From Syntrophaceae bacterium UBA6087 (GTDB lineage Bacteria; Desulfobacterota; Desulfomonilia; UBA1062): DNA of 64,000 bases. The stretch spans positions 1-64,000 of the forward strand of contig DIXF01000014.1 of the NCBI GenBank assembly GCA_002448235.1, written 5' to 3'. Numbering within the stretch: position 1 is the stretch's first letter; every line of letters begins with the position of its first letter. A program made the position numbers and the translations under genes. The notes below the pieces were generated by a model. The model was not told the DNA's origin. It saw only the letters and a program-made list of their open reading frames with translations, and made no database searches. This document shows, in pieces, positions 53,049-62,856 of this stretch.

Positions 53049-53780
53049 ATGACGCAGCCATCACTGGACAGGCTCGTTTTTGCCCTGCGGGAGATCCGGG
53101 AGCAGAACCCGGATAATCCGGAACCGGCCATCGAGACCTTCCTTGCCCGGGAGCTGAAAGCGCTCGATAGCGAAGCGCGCCTCACGGTGCTCGGTCAGCT
53201 GGAAAAGAGATTCTCCCCGGCCGGTCAGGCAACAGGGCCGGGATCGGATGACAACCCGGCCGGCCGGCTCATCCCGCTGCTTCTGGGCATCGATCTTTCC
53301 GGCCGCGAGATGGACAGTCCTGAATCCCTCCGGAGAATGTCCGATTCCCTGAACACGATCTTCACCATGCTCAACGAGCTCATCGGCCTGATCAATACAA
53401 CCCTCGGCAGCGGTGATGCGGGGGAAGAGACCATCAGGCACATTATCGGAGACAGTCTTCAGGGCGAGGGCAGGGTGCAGTCCATCGAAGAGTACTTGAG
53501 CCGGATCAAAATAGCCTTTCTCACTGCCCAGGAGTCGTCGAAGGAGGCTGCGCGGACCATTGCCGGCCAGATTTTGGCCGAGCTCGACCCGAAGGCAATG
53601 GAATCATCGGTCGCAGGATTCAAGATAGGCCCGATGAAAAAGGCCGGGGCGTATGAGCTCTTTGAAGAAAAATACAAACGGGTCATGAAATGGTATGATT
53701 CCGAGCGTTTTATGCTGGACTTTCTCAGGCAGTTTGAGAAGAATTGCCGGAAGTCATTCACAAGAACCGGAGGTGAGTAA
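53049..53780 (+). CDS. T6SS-associated helical protein, possibly TagH C-terminal-like
   Basis: A 243-residue soluble helical protein. The C-terminal 60 residues (DPKAMESSVAGFKIGPMKKA then YELFEEKYKRVMKW and FLRQFEKNC) resemble the C-terminal domain of FHA proteins TagH/ImpI, but no FHA domain precedes it. The middle (residues 70-150) is hydrophobic-patterned (LLLGIDLSGREM, TIFTMLNELIGLINTTL). GGGAAGG precedes the ATG. It lies between the phosphothreonine-repeat protein and tssJ, and overlaps tssJ by one base. Relationship to TagH is tentative. Confidence 0.6.
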   Translation: MTQPSLDRLVFALREIREQNPDNPEPAIETFLARELKALDSEARLTVLGQLEKRFSPAGQATGPGSDDNPAGRLIPLLLGIDLSGREMDSPESLRRMSDSLNTIFTMLNELIGLINTTLGSGDAGEETIRHIIGDSLQGEGRVQSIEEYLSRIKIAFLTAQESSKEAARTIAGQILAELDPKAMESSVAGFKIGPMKKAGAYELFEEKYKRVMKWYDSERFMLDFLRQFEKNCRKSFTRTGGE

Positions 53781-54466
53781 TGAAAAGAACCATTCTGGTC
53801 TGCTTTCTCCTTTTCCCGTTCCTTTTTTCGTGCGCATCGACTCCTTCGGAGCCGATGAAGTCGGGATACGAGAAAGACGCCATCGAACTGCATGCCAAAG
53901 CCAACAAGCTCCTGAACTACAAGAATAAAAAGTCCCATGCCCTTGTTGTCTGCGTGTATCAGCTTTCTAATCCCAATCCGTTCAATCAGCTCCGGGGCAG
54001 CCGTGAGGGCCTCTATAGCCTGCTCGAGTGCTCGGTCTTCGACCCTGCCAGCGTTTCGGTCACGAAGCAGGTCGTGGTGAACCCGGGAAAAGATGTCAAC
54101 GTCAAGCTCGACAGGGCGGAAGGCGCCAGGTACGTCGCCCTGGTGGCGGGCTACTACGATTCCATCGAGAAGGACAAGATCACCAGGCTCTATCAGATAC
54201 CGGAGGTCACCGAGAGAAGCGGTCTGTTCTGGCTGAAAAAGACCGTGAAGCCCGGCAAGCTCGATATCAACGTCATTCTCGGCTCAAAGCAGATCTATGA
54301 CCCGAAGCCGGCAGAGCAGGCGAAGGCAGAAAAAACCGGGACAGAGAGCCCCGGGCAGGCGAAAGACGTGAAGGCTCAGAGCTCGGAGAAGGTAAAAACG
54401 ACGACCGCGCAGGAATCCAGAGCCCAGGAAGCTCCTGAGACCCTGGGCGTCAGCAGAGGGATATGA
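53780..54466 (+). CDS. tssJ: T6SS outer-membrane lipoprotein TssJ
   Basis: A 228-residue lipoprotein. The signal ends in FLFSC with the lipidated Cys at 18. The beta-sandwich body has the TssJ pattern (HALVVCVYQLSNPNPFNQL, FDPASVSVTKQVVVNPG). TssJ anchors the TssM periplasmic part to the outer membrane in the secretion complex. The last 50 residues are a charged Lys/Glu/Gln/Ala tail not present in most TssJ. The start overlaps the previous stop by one base. Confidence 0.85.
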   Translation: MKRTILVCFLLFPFLFSCASTPSEPMKSGYEKDAIELHAKANKLLNYKNKKSHALVVCVYQLSNPNPFNQLRGSREGLYSLLECSVFDPASVSVTKQVVVNPGKDVNVKLDRAEGARYVALVAGYYDSIEKDKITRLYQIPEVTERSGLFWLKKTVKPGKLDINVILGSKQIYDPKPAEQAKAEKTGTESPGQAKDVKAQSSEKVKTTTAQESRAQEAPETLGVSRGI

Positions 54467-54468
54467 TT

Positions 54469-55851
54469 ATGGAACGACCGCTCTTATGGCACCAGGGACT
54501 TTTTCTCCAGCCGCAGCACTTCCAGCTGGCCGACCTTTACCATGACTCCACCCTCATCCCGCTGCAGCGGTATCTCATGCCCTGTCTATGGGGCGTGGCG
54601 AAGATGGAGATCTCCAAGGCCTCGCTGGGCACCGGCAGCTTCCTTCTCGATTCCGGCGAGTTCGTCTTCCCGGACATGACGTATGTGGTGGTGCCCGACA
54701 ATGCCGTTGTGGAGACGAGGAAGTTCGAAGACGGCTGGGTCGACGGGGGCAAACCGCTCACCGTGTATCTGGGGTTGCGCAAGTTCAATTACGCGGGAGA
54801 GAACGTCACGACATTGAACGATAGAGGCGGTGCAGCCGGCGCGACCACGCGCTTCGTCTCTCCTGCCGCCGCCGAAGAGGTGAAGGACCTCCACGAGAAC
54901 GGGCCTGCGGCTCAGGTCAGACGGCTCAAATATACGCTGAAGATCCTCTGGGAGACCGAGAAAGACTATTTCGGCGACTACGAGACCATCCCCATAGCCC
55001 AGCTCGAGCGGCAGGGAGAAGAGGTCGTGCTCTCAAGCTCCTTCATCCCGCCGAGCCTTACCGTCAATTCCACGGTTGCCCTGGAAAAGATCCTCAGGGA
55101 GATCCGCGACCAGCTCTCCTCCCGCGGCTATCAGCTCGAAGGATACAAGCGGGACCGGGGCGTCCACACCGCCGAGTTCGGCAGCAGGGACATGGTCTAT
55201 CTCCTGGCCCTGAGGTCGCTCAACCGGTACATTCCCCAGCTTTTCCATCTCACGGAATCCAACGTGCACCCCTGGCCGGTGTACGGCCTGCTCAGGCAGC
55301 TCGTCGGCGAGCTCTCCAGCTTTTCCGAGCGGATCTCGGTCATGGGAGATGCGGGAGACGGATCAGGGGAGCTCCTGAAATACAATCACACGAACCTCCG
55401 GCAGTGCTTCTCACAGGCAATGAGCGTGATCACCGAGCTGCTCGACGAGATCACCGCAGGGCCCGAGTACGTGTTCGCCCTCCACTCGGACGGCACGTAC
55501 TACTCCTCCGAGCTCCCGCCCGCGGTCTTCGAAGGCAGGAACCGCTTCTACCTGGTCGTCCAGACTGCGGCAGACCCGAAGCAGACGCTGGGCACCATAG
55601 CGACCGGCGCAAAGCTGAGCTCGCGGGAGAATCTGCCTATCCTCATCGTACGGGCGCTCCCCGGGGTGGGCATGGAGAATCTGGACAGGCCGCCGCAGGA
55701 GCTGCCGAGGCGCCCGGACGCCCTGTATTTCCAGGTGGACAGCCACAGCGACCAGTGGCTCAATATCGTCAAGGGCAACAACATCGCCTTATTCTGGGAC
55801 TCCGCTCCTCAAGACCTGAAGGTGGAGCTCATGGTAGTAGGAAAGGGGTAA
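54469..55851 (+). CDS. tssK: T6SS baseplate protein TssK
   Basis: A 460-residue TssK with the diagnostic start RPLLWHQGLFLQPQHFQ. It is the trimeric adaptor that connects the phage-like baseplate with the TssJLM membrane complex. The ATG at 54469 is preferred because AGAGGG lies 8 bases upstream; an ATG at 54463 overlaps the tssJ stop but would be too near that site. Length is normal for the family. Confidence 0.95.
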   Translation: MERPLLWHQGLFLQPQHFQLADLYHDSTLIPLQRYLMPCLWGVAKMEISKASLGTGSFLLDSGEFVFPDMTYVVVPDNAVVETRKFEDGWVDGGKPLTVYLGLRKFNYAGENVTTLNDRGGAAGATTRFVSPAAAEEVKDLHENGPAAQVRRLKYTLKILWETEKDYFGDYETIPIAQLERQGEEVVLSSSFIPPSLTVNSTVALEKILREIRDQLSSRGYQLEGYKRDRGVHTAEFGSRDMVYLLALRSLNRYIPQLFHLTESNVHPWPVYGLLRQLVGELSSFSERISVMGDAGDGSGELLKYNHTNLRQCFSQAMSVITELLDEITAGPEYVFALHSDGTYYSSELPPAVFEGRNRFYLVVQTAADPKQTLGTIATGAKLSSRENLPILIVRALPGVGMENLDRPPQELPRRPDALYFQVDSHSDQWLNIVKGNNIALFWDSAPQDLKVELMVVGKG

Positions 55852-55854
55852 TCG

Positions 55855-56526
55855 ATGCGTTTAAGTGAAACCTTTATGGACGTGATCGCCTATGTGGTCT
55901 ACTTCTTGAAGACCGCGAACACCAGGCCTCAGCCGTATGAGCAGGTGCGAGCCCGCATTTTGCAGCTGCTCTCCGAGACCGGGAACGCGGCTTCGGATTT
56001 TCCGCCGGAGGACTATGACCAGGCGCGCTTCGCCATCTGCGCCTGGATCGACGAGGCCATCATGAATTCGAAGTGGAACGAGCGGACCGCCTGGCAGAGA
56101 GACCTCCTCCAGCTCAAGTTCTACCAGACCGCGAACGCGGGCGAGCTCTTCTTCGACCGCCTGAACTCTCTGGCCGGCCACCAGAACGATGTCCGCGAGG
56201 TGTATTACCTGTGCCTCGCCATGGGGTTCATGGGCCGCTTCTGCAAGGAGGAAGACAGGTTCCTCCTGGAGGGGCTCAAGACGTCCAACCTCAAGGTCCT
56301 GACCGGCAAATCCTTAGGCATTCCTTCCATGAAAAAGTCCGAGCTCTTCCCCGAGGCCTACCCGGCTGAAACGGCGAGTCCGGTCCAGAACAAATCCGCA
56401 GGCAGGTTCGGCCTTCTCGACATTGCCCTGGCGGTCTTTCCGGCAGCGTTGTTCGGCGTTCTGTTCCTCATCTACACCTTTGTGCTGGGCAACATGAGCA
56501 CCAGCCTGTTCACCAACATACCATGA
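55855..56526 (+). CDS. tssL: T6SS inner-membrane protein TssL (DotU/IcmH-like)
   Basis: A 223-residue protein. The cytoplasmic helical domain shows the DotU signatures FAICAWIDEAIMNSKW and LFFDRLNSL, and one C-terminal membrane span (LLDIALAVFPAALFGVLFLI) anchors it. No peptidoglycan-binding domain is appended. It works with TssM in the trans-envelope complex. The stop overlaps the tssM start (ATGA). Confidence 0.93.
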   Translation: MRLSETFMDVIAYVVYFLKTANTRPQPYEQVRARILQLLSETGNAASDFPPEDYDQARFAICAWIDEAIMNSKWNERTAWQRDLLQLKFYQTANAGELFFDRLNSLAGHQNDVREVYYLCLAMGFMGRFCKEEDRFLLEGLKTSNLKVLTGKSLGIPSMKKSELFPEAYPAETASPVQNKSAGRFGLLDIALAVFPAALFGVLFLIYTFVLGNMSTSLFTNIP

Positions 56527-59500
56527 CGAAGACTCTACTCAAATACGCGGTAATCGGCCTGCTGGCTTTTCTCGGCATACTCCTGGTGTTCGGGATCGTC
56601 CTGGTCCTGAACTGGCCCTGGTGGGTGGGGTTCTTCATCCTGCTGGGCATCGCCGGCATCGGCATCGGCGTCTACCTGCTCAAGCAGGTCCTGACGAAAA
56701 AGAGCGAGCAGCAGTTCGTCAGCAAGATCATCGAGCAGAACGAAGCCGACTTCAAGGCGATGAAGGAAGACGAGAGAAAGCATGTGGCCGAGCTCCAGGA
56801 GCGGTTCAGGGAAGCGGTGGCCGCGCTCAAGGGCTCGCATCTGAAGAAGCAGGGCAATCCGCTCTACGTGCTGCCCTGGTACATGGTGATCGGCGAGAGC
56901 GCCTCGGGCAAGACCACCGCCATCAAGAGCGCCAGGCTCTCGAGCCCCTTTGCGGAGATGACGCACGTCTCCGGTTTCTCCGGCACCAAGAACTGCGACT
57001 GGTGGTTCTTCGAGCAGGCCGTCATCATCGACACCGCGGGCAGATACGCCATCCCCGTGGACGAGGGCAAGGACAAGGACGAGTGGCAGCGGTTCCTGAA
57101 CCTGCTGGCCAAGTACCGGAAAAAAGAGCCGCTCAACGGCCTCGTTGTGGCTGTCGCCGCCGACAGGCTCCTGAGTGCGGGCGCGGAGGAGCTGCAGGAA
57201 GACGGCAAGCAGATCCGCCGCAGGATCGACGAGCTCATGCACGTGCTCGGAGCCAAGTTCCCGGTCTACCTCCTCGTCACCAAGTGCGACCTCGTCCAGG
57301 GCATGACCCAGTTCACCTCGCAGCTCGACGACGAGCTGCTCCAGCAGGCCTTCGGCGCCGTCAACCACGACCTTTCGCAGGACACCTCGGGCTTCCTCAG
57401 CCGGGCCATGCACACTATTTCCGAGAGGCTCGCGCATCTGAGGCTGCTCATCCTTCACAAGCTCGACGCGCGTTCGCTCGATCCTGCCCTGCTGCTCTTC
57501 CCGGAGGAATTCTCGCGGCTTAAAAGCGGCATGGAAGCCTTCATGAAGGGTGCCTTCCTGGCGAACCCGTACCAGGAGACCCCGATGCTCCGCGGCATAT
57601 ACTTCTCGAGCGGCCGCCAGGAGGGGAGCCCGTACTCGCACTTCCTCAAGGCGCTTAACCTCATAGGCGACCGTGAAGTCCTGCCGGGCACGAACAAGGG
57701 GCTCTTTCTCCACGATTTCTTCGCCAGGATCCTGCCCAGAGAGCGCGGCCTTTTCGCTCCCACCAGGCAGGCCGTTGCCTGGGAGAGGCTTACCCTCAAT
57801 CTGGGGCTGCTCGCCTGGGTCGCGATAGGCATAGCCCTGTGCGGCATCTTGAGCTTCTCGTTCGTGAAGAACTTAGGAATCATCCGCGGCGTGCCGGTGG
57901 AGTTCACCAGGCCCGTGGCCCTGAAGGGCGAGATGGCCTCAGACCTCGGCGTCATGAACGCCTACCGGGACGCCATCATCAAGGTCGAGGAAAAGAACGC
58001 ATCATGGTGGATCCCGAGGCTCGGCCTGAGCGAGAGCAGGGACGTGGAGGCCCAGGTCAAGAAGAATTTCTGCAGGCTCTTCGATCAGCGGTTCCTCGAA
58101 CTCTACGACAGGCAGCTTTCGGTTGAGATCAGGAGCATGGCTCCTGCGGATGCGAGACTGGGAGAATACATCGTGTATCTGGTCCGGCGCATCAATCTGC
58201 TCAAGGCTCGCCTGGACGGCGAAGACATGGGCGCGCTGCTGGCCCGGCCCAGGGTCGTGCTCGCTTCCGCCGGGCACTCCGCGGAGAGCGCCAGGGATCT
58301 CATGGGCCTGTATTCGAGCAGGCTCATCTGGGAGGAGAACGAGGACACCCTGAAGAAGGAGTCTGCCAACCTCCAGACACTGCTGGCCGATGCCGTCGCG
58401 AGGACCTCCGACTTCAAATGGATACCGGCGTGGATCAATGCCGGGACCGACGTGAAGCCGGTGGGCCTGAAGGATTTCTGGGGCGGGAGCGTAAGCGCCG
58501 CCCAGGATGTCGTGGTGGAGCCGGCATATACGGCCGTGGGCAAGGGACAGATAGACGCGTTCCTGCTCGACCTCGAGTCAGCCCTCCAGAACCCCGCCGT
58601 CATCGCCCCGCGGAAAGCGGAGTTTCTGAGCTGGTACCGGGATACCTACCGGGAGGTCTGGCATTCCTTCGGCATGAGCTTCGGCAAAGGCGCCGAGCGA
58701 CTTAAAGGCAGGCAGGACTGGGCAAACGCCGCGGCACAGGCGGCATCGCCGAACGGGCTGTACTTCAAGCTCCTCAAGCGCATGGCCGATGAGCTGAAAC
58801 CCTTCAGCCAGGAGCCTCAGCCCGACTGGATGCGGTTCGTCTACGAGTTCGACAGAGTCCAGCTCCTTGCCGGAGGGTTGAGCTCGGGGACCATCGTGAA
58901 GGCCACCGAGAAGGCCACGAAGCTCAAAGAAAAGATCCAGGAAAAGATCGGCACGGACCAGAGCGTTCAGGCAGCGGGCCAGGAGTTCGATGCAGCCCGC
59001 ATCCTGCAGGAGTACGAGAGCGCGCTTGCCAAGGTCGCTTCTACCGTGACCAAATCGCGGGCAGCGGCGCTCCAGGCGGCATCGGTGACGTTCAGCGATG
59101 ATCCGTCCGCTTCCGCCTTCACGGCTTCGCACAACGCGGTCAGGAGGCTGAGCGCTTTGAGTGGAACGGCAACGGAGCCTTTCTGGAAGCTCGCCTACGG
59201 CCCCGCGGACTTTCTCTGGATGTACGCCTGCCAGGAGAGCGCATGCCATCTCCAGTCGATCTGGGAAAAGGAAGTTCTGATGGACATCCAGGGGATTTCC
59301 GATCAGTCGCAGCTCAGTCAGCTTCTCTTCACGCCCGAAGGGCTCGCAACGAAGTTCATCAAGGGACCCGCCGCGACTTTCGTGAGCAGGGACCTGAAGC
59401 GCGGCTACTATGCCAAGGAGGTGTTCGGCAGGAGTCTGCCGTTCGAGCCCGAATTTTTGAGCTTCTTCTCCAGGGCAAAGGTCGGCCAGGCCATGGCTGC

Positions 59501-59972
59501 AGTGACCGCTGCGGCCACGTCTGACAACAGTGTAACCATAAGCGGCATGCCCACCGAGGCGAACGACGGCGCCAGGGTTCAGCCCCACGCCACGAGGCTG
59601 ACGCTGCAGTGCATGGAAGGCCAGCAGACGCTGGTGAACATGAATTATCCGGTGAGGAAGACCATGACCTGGTCGTCCCAGCGCTGCGGGAGCGTGCAGT
59701 TCTCCATCGAGGTGGGGAACCTGGTCCTCACAAAAACCTATACCGGGCCCGAGGCTTTTGCAAAGTTCTTCAAGGACTTCCCCGGAGGGAGCCACAGGTT
59801 CTCCCCGGATGATTTCCCTCAGCAGGCCGCGCACCTTAAGAAGCTGGGCATCAGGTATATCGGCGTGCACTACCAGTTCAGCGGCCAGGAGGCGGTCGTC
59901 AACCAGGCCGGCCCTGCGATGGATCAGCCCACCGCGGTTCCGCAGACCATTACCCGGTGCACGGCCCAGTGA
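56523..59972 (+). CDS. tssM: T6SS inner-membrane ATPase-like protein TssM (IcmF)
   Basis: A 1149-residue IcmF/TssM. Two membrane spans at the N-terminus, a cytoplasmic NTPase-like domain with an intact Walker A (GESASGKTTAIKSA near residue 125), a third span near residue 420 (LLAWVAIGIALCGILSF) and a large periplasmic region that contacts TssJ. It is of normal length. In some systems the Walker motif is lost; here it is kept. Confidence 0.95.
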   Translation: MTKTLLKYAVIGLLAFLGILLVFGIVLVLNWPWWVGFFILLGIAGIGIGVYLLKQVLTKKSEQQFVSKIIEQNEADFKAMKEDERKHVAELQERFREAVAALKGSHLKKQGNPLYVLPWYMVIGESASGKTTAIKSARLSSPFAEMTHVSGFSGTKNCDWWFFEQAVIIDTAGRYAIPVDEGKDKDEWQRFLNLLAKYRKKEPLNGLVVAVAADRLLSAGAEELQEDGKQIRRRIDELMHVLGAKFPVYLLVTKCDLVQGMTQFTSQLDDELLQQAFGAVNHDLSQDTSGFLSRAMHTISERLAHLRLLILHKLDARSLDPALLLFPEEFSRLKSGMEAFMKGAFLANPYQETPMLRGIYFSSGRQEGSPYSHFLKALNLIGDREVLPGTNKGLFLHDFFARILPRERGLFAPTRQAVAWERLTLNLGLLAWVAIGIALCGILSFSFVKNLGIIRGVPVEFTRPVALKGEMASDLGVMNAYRDAIIKVEEKNASWWIPRLGLSESRDVEAQVKKNFCRLFDQRFLELYDRQLSVEIRSMAPADARLGEYIVYLVRRINLLKARLDGEDMGALLARPRVVLASAGHSAESARDLMGLYSSRLIWEENEDTLKKESANLQTLLADAVARTSDFKWIPAWINAGTDVKPVGLKDFWGGSVSAAQDVVVEPAYTAVGKGQIDAFLLDLESALQNPAVIAPRKAEFLSWYRDTYREVWHSFGMSFGKGAERLKGRQDWANAAAQAASPNGLYFKLLKRMADELKPFSQEPQPDWMRFVYEFDRVQLLAGGLSSGTIVKATEKATKLKEKIQEKIGTDQSVQAAGQEFDAARILQEYESALAKVASTVTKSRAAALQAASVTFSDDPSASAFTASHNAVRRLSALSGTATEPFWKLAYGPADFLWMYACQESACHLQSIWEKEVLMDIQGISDQSQLSQLLFTPEGLATKFIKGPAATFVSRDLKRGYYAKEVFGRSLPFEPEFLSFFSRAKVGQAMAAVTAAATSDNSVTISGMPTEANDGARVQPHATRLTLQCMEGQQTLVNMNYPVRKTMTWSSQRCGSVQFSIEVGNLVLTKTYTGPEAFAKFFKDFPGGSHRFSPDDFPQQAAHLKKLGIRYIGVHYQFSGQEAVVNQAGPAMDQPTAVPQTITRCTAQ

Positions 59973-60646
59973 AGGCCGAAGGAGGATGGGTCTGGTGCGC
60001 GGGCGGGAAGCATCCCGTGGCAAAGGATTACATCTCCATCGGACCGGACACTCAGGTTTCGCGGGCATTGTACCGATGGATGGAGGACGGCTATTCCCGG
60101 GTGGGCGATGTTCCGGTCCAGCACTCGTGGCGTTTCTTCACGAAAGGACTGAAACCCGGGGAGCTTGCCTGCGGTCTTGTGCGGGACAGCCGCGACGGCG
60201 CGGGCAGGCCGTTTCCCTTCATCGTCACGGGATACGGCCACGTCGAAAAGTGGGAGCAGCACTGGGAGCTTATCCCCTATGCGCTCGATAGTCTCTGGGA
60301 GCGGATGGAGACGATGAGCGTCAAGCGCTTTTTCGATCTGGACGATCTCAAGAGCGCGGTCAGCCGCCTGCCCCAGCCGCTCGTGGACGGGGAGCAGCCG
60401 TATCCCGCGAATGAGAGCGGGCAGGCAGGGCAGATCACGCAGTCCTCCGACGTCGTGTGCCTGGCGCTCGGCGGCCTGGAGGACGGCAAGTCAGAGACAG
60501 TGCAGGGACTGAAGCTCGTAAAGGAGCGGTATCCGTCCGTGCCCTCGGCGGTGTTTATCGGGGGCACGCAGGATAAGGGCATGCTCATGGCGTTCATGAG
60601 ATCCCTGACCGTTTCCGACTTCGAGAAGCTATGGACAACGTGCTGA
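59957..60646 (+). CDS. tagF: T6SS accessory protein TagF
   Basis: A 229-residue TagF (SciT/ImpM-type) domain protein. The start pattern GGWVWCAGGKHPVAKDY corresponds to the G-x-Y/W-GK-P-x-x-DF motif of the family, and RFFTKGLKPGELACGLVRDS is the next conserved block. TagF in Pseudomonas is a post-translational repressor of secretion that acts through the same Fha pathway as the kinase PpkA, which adds interest to the repeat protein at the head of the operon. Start is a GTG at 59957 or 59969; neither has a clear ribosome site. Confidence 0.82.
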   Translation: MHGPVKAEGGWVWCAGGKHPVAKDYISIGPDTQVSRALYRWMEDGYSRVGDVPVQHSWRFFTKGLKPGELACGLVRDSRDGAGRPFPFIVTGYGHVEKWEQHWELIPYALDSLWERMETMSVKRFFDLDDLKSAVSRLPQPLVDGEQPYPANESGQAGQITQSSDVVCLALGGLEDGKSETVQGLKLVKERYPSVPSAVFIGGTQDKGMLMAFMRSLTVSDFEKLWTTC

Positions 60647-60775
60647 AAAGTGATTACACTGGGGAAGGTTATATTTGAGACGTATATTCGGGCATGGCGG
60701 TCGTCGGCAACCAAAAGCCGGTGTCTTTCTCCACGATGCGTATGAATTGATTGATGTTCTGAGGAGTTACGATAT

Positions 60776-61579
60776 ATGACGGCGAAAGAGCTCATAAAGG
60801 CCGGTCGTCTTGCCGAGGCCCGCAAGGTCCTTGTCGAGGAGGTGAAGGCCGCGCCCACCGATGCGGGCAAGAGGACGCTCCTGTTTCAGGTGCTTGCATT
60901 CCACGGCGAGTGGGACAAGGCAGCCCGCCACATTGACCTCATCACCACCCAGGACCCGAGCCGGGCCGTCGGGGCCGGGACCTACCTGAGCATCATCAAT
61001 GCCGAGAAAGAGCGGCTTAAAGTTATGAAGTTCGAAGGGCTCCCCTCGATCCTGCCCGAGCCGCCCGCCTATTTCGGGATCTACTCCCGCTATCTCGATT
61101 CCCTGAAGCAGCAAAGCTACCAGCAGGCGCGTGAGCTCCTCGATGAGATCTGCGAGGCGAGGCCCGTAACCGGCGGCACCATCAACGGCTCCGAGTTTGC
61201 CGGGATATCCGAGACCGATGCATTCCTCTTCTGCTTCATCGAGGCCTTTGTCCATGAAAACTATGTGTGGATACCGTTCGAGGCCGTGCGCGAGCTCGTC
61301 ATAGAAGAGCCGAAGACAGGCTTCGACCTCCTCTGGATGCAGGCTGCGATAACCACGTGGGAAGGACTCACCCTGAACTGTTCCCTGCCCGCCCTTTACC
61401 CCGGGACCTTCCTCCACGAGGACGACCGGATGAAGATGGGCAGGCTCACGGACTGGAACACCCTGGACGGCGGCCTGGCAAGAGCCGTCGGGCAGCATGT
61501 GTACCAGGTCGGGGGAGAGGATATGGCGCTGATGGATATCAGACAGGCGGTTTTCAAACTTTCGGGCGGTGAAGAATGA
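60776..61579 (+). CDS. tagJ: T6SS accessory protein TagJ (ImpE/SciE)
   Basis: A 267-residue ImpE-family protein: an N-terminal helical TPR-like segment (AKELIKAGRLAEARKVLVEE, 20 residues) and the family block LEGTYF-like region around NGSEFAGISETD and YVWIPFEAVRELVIEEPK. TagJ binds the TssB sheath protein in systems that carry it. GAGGAG lies before the ATG. A 129-base gap from tagF leaves room for an internal promoter; its stop overlaps tssA (ATGA). Confidence 0.88.
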   Translation: MTAKELIKAGRLAEARKVLVEEVKAAPTDAGKRTLLFQVLAFHGEWDKAARHIDLITTQDPSRAVGAGTYLSIINAEKERLKVMKFEGLPSILPEPPAYFGIYSRYLDSLKQQSYQQARELLDEICEARPVTGGTINGSEFAGISETDAFLFCFIEAFVHENYVWIPFEAVRELVIEEPKTGFDLLWMQAAITTWEGLTLNCSLPALYPGTFLHEDDRMKMGRLTDWNTLDGGLARAVGQHVYQVGGEDMALMDIRQAVFKLSGGEE

Positions 61580-62853
61580 TCGATACACTATTGAACATGG
61601 ATGCTCTCCTTGCCCCGATCCCCGGGGACAATCCTTCCGGTGAGGACTTGAGGTACGACGGGGTTTACGAGGAGATAAAGGAAGCGAGAAGGTCCGACGA
61701 AGTCCTCGACCAGGGCGCATGGGAGACGGAGGTCAAGAAGGCCGACTGGGACAAGGTGATCGAGGTCGCGGCCCATGCCCTGGGGGAAAGGACCAAAGAC
61801 ATCCAGATCGCCATCTGGCTCACCGAGGCCCTGATTAAAAAAGCGGGGTTCGGCGGCCTGGCGGCAGGCCTCTCCATCCTGGGGACGCTCATCAACGATT
61901 ACTGGGATACCATCTATCCGCTTCCGGACGAGGGCGACCTGGAATACCGCATAGGCCCCCTGGAGTTCCTGAACGAGAAGATATCCCTGACCGTACGCGA
62001 CGCCCCGCTGACCAATCCCAAGACGAGCGGCGGCTATTCCTGGCTCAAATGGCAGGAGTCGCGGCAGGGCGGCGGTGAAGGCAAGCTGCCCGCAGAGGAA
62101 TTCGATGCGGCCGTGAATAAATCGTCCAGGGATTTCTATCTCGATCTGGCCGGCCACGCGGATGCCTCCCTGGAGGCCTTCTCGAAGCTGGATGCCGTTC
62201 TGGACGAGAAGTTCGGCCGGGAAGCCCCGGGCCTGTCCGAGATGAAGAAGGCCATAGAAGACTGCCGGGATCTGGTGAACACTGTCCTGGAGCAGAAAGG
62301 GGGCCGTCCTGCCGGCGATATCGCCCGGGCAGGCTCTGAAGGTGGAGCGGCCGGCGCCTCCGCGGATGGCGGTCAGCCTAAACCCGAGCCGTCCGGATCT
62401 CCGGGTCCTGCCGCCGGACAGGCGTTTATCCCGGCTGGCCGGATGAACGACCAGGGAGACTACGAGCTCGCGGTGTGGAACGACGCCCTGGAGACCTTCA
62501 AAGGCTCGGGCATCAAGACGGCGCTCGAAAAGCTGCTGAACGCTTCCTGCAGCGCCACGTCGGTCAGACAGCACAACCGCTACCGTCTCATGATGGCAAA
62601 CCTGGCGCTCAAGGCGAAAAGGCCGGAGATCTCGCGGCCGATCCTCGAAGAGCTCTATGCGCTCATCATCGAGTTCAGGCTCGAGCAGTGGGAGTCGCCC
62701 CTGTGGATCGCCGAGGTGATCGAGACCTACTACCAGTGCCTCACGGCCGACGGCGCGAGCGACGAAGACATCTACAAGGCAAACAGCGAGCTTTATCCGA
62801 AGCTCTGCTCCAAAGATATAACCAAGGCGCTGCAGTACAAGAAAGGAGGATAG
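61576..62853 (+). CDS. tssA: T6SS baseplate/cap protein TssA
   Basis: A 425-residue TssA. The ImpA N-terminal domain (residues 5-130) opens with LAPIPGDNPSGEDLRYDGVY and contains VIEVAAHALGERTKDIQIAIW, quoted here only in part. A Gly/Ala/Pro-rich linker near residues 255-290 leads to the C-terminal ring-forming domain (SPLWIAEVIETYYQCL). It primes sheath and tube assembly. The VasJ-like C-terminus fits the shorter TssA class. Confidence 0.9.
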   Translation: MIDTLLNMDALLAPIPGDNPSGEDLRYDGVYEEIKEARRSDEVLDQGAWETEVKKADWDKVIEVAAHALGERTKDIQIAIWLTEALIKKAGFGGLAAGLSILGTLINDYWDTIYPLPDEGDLEYRIGPLEFLNEKISLTVRDAPLTNPKTSGGYSWLKWQESRQGGGEGKLPAEEFDAAVNKSSRDFYLDLAGHADASLEAFSKLDAVLDEKFGREAPGLSEMKKAIEDCRDLVNTVLEQKGGRPAGDIARAGSEGGAAGASADGGQPKPEPSGSPGPAAGQAFIPAGRMNDQGDYELAVWNDALETFKGSGIKTALEKLLNASCSATSVRQHNRYRLMMANLALKAKRPEISRPILEELYALIIEFRLEQWESPLWIAEVIETYYQCLTADGASDEDIYKANSELYPKLCSKDITKALQYKKGG

Positions 62854-62856
62854 TGA

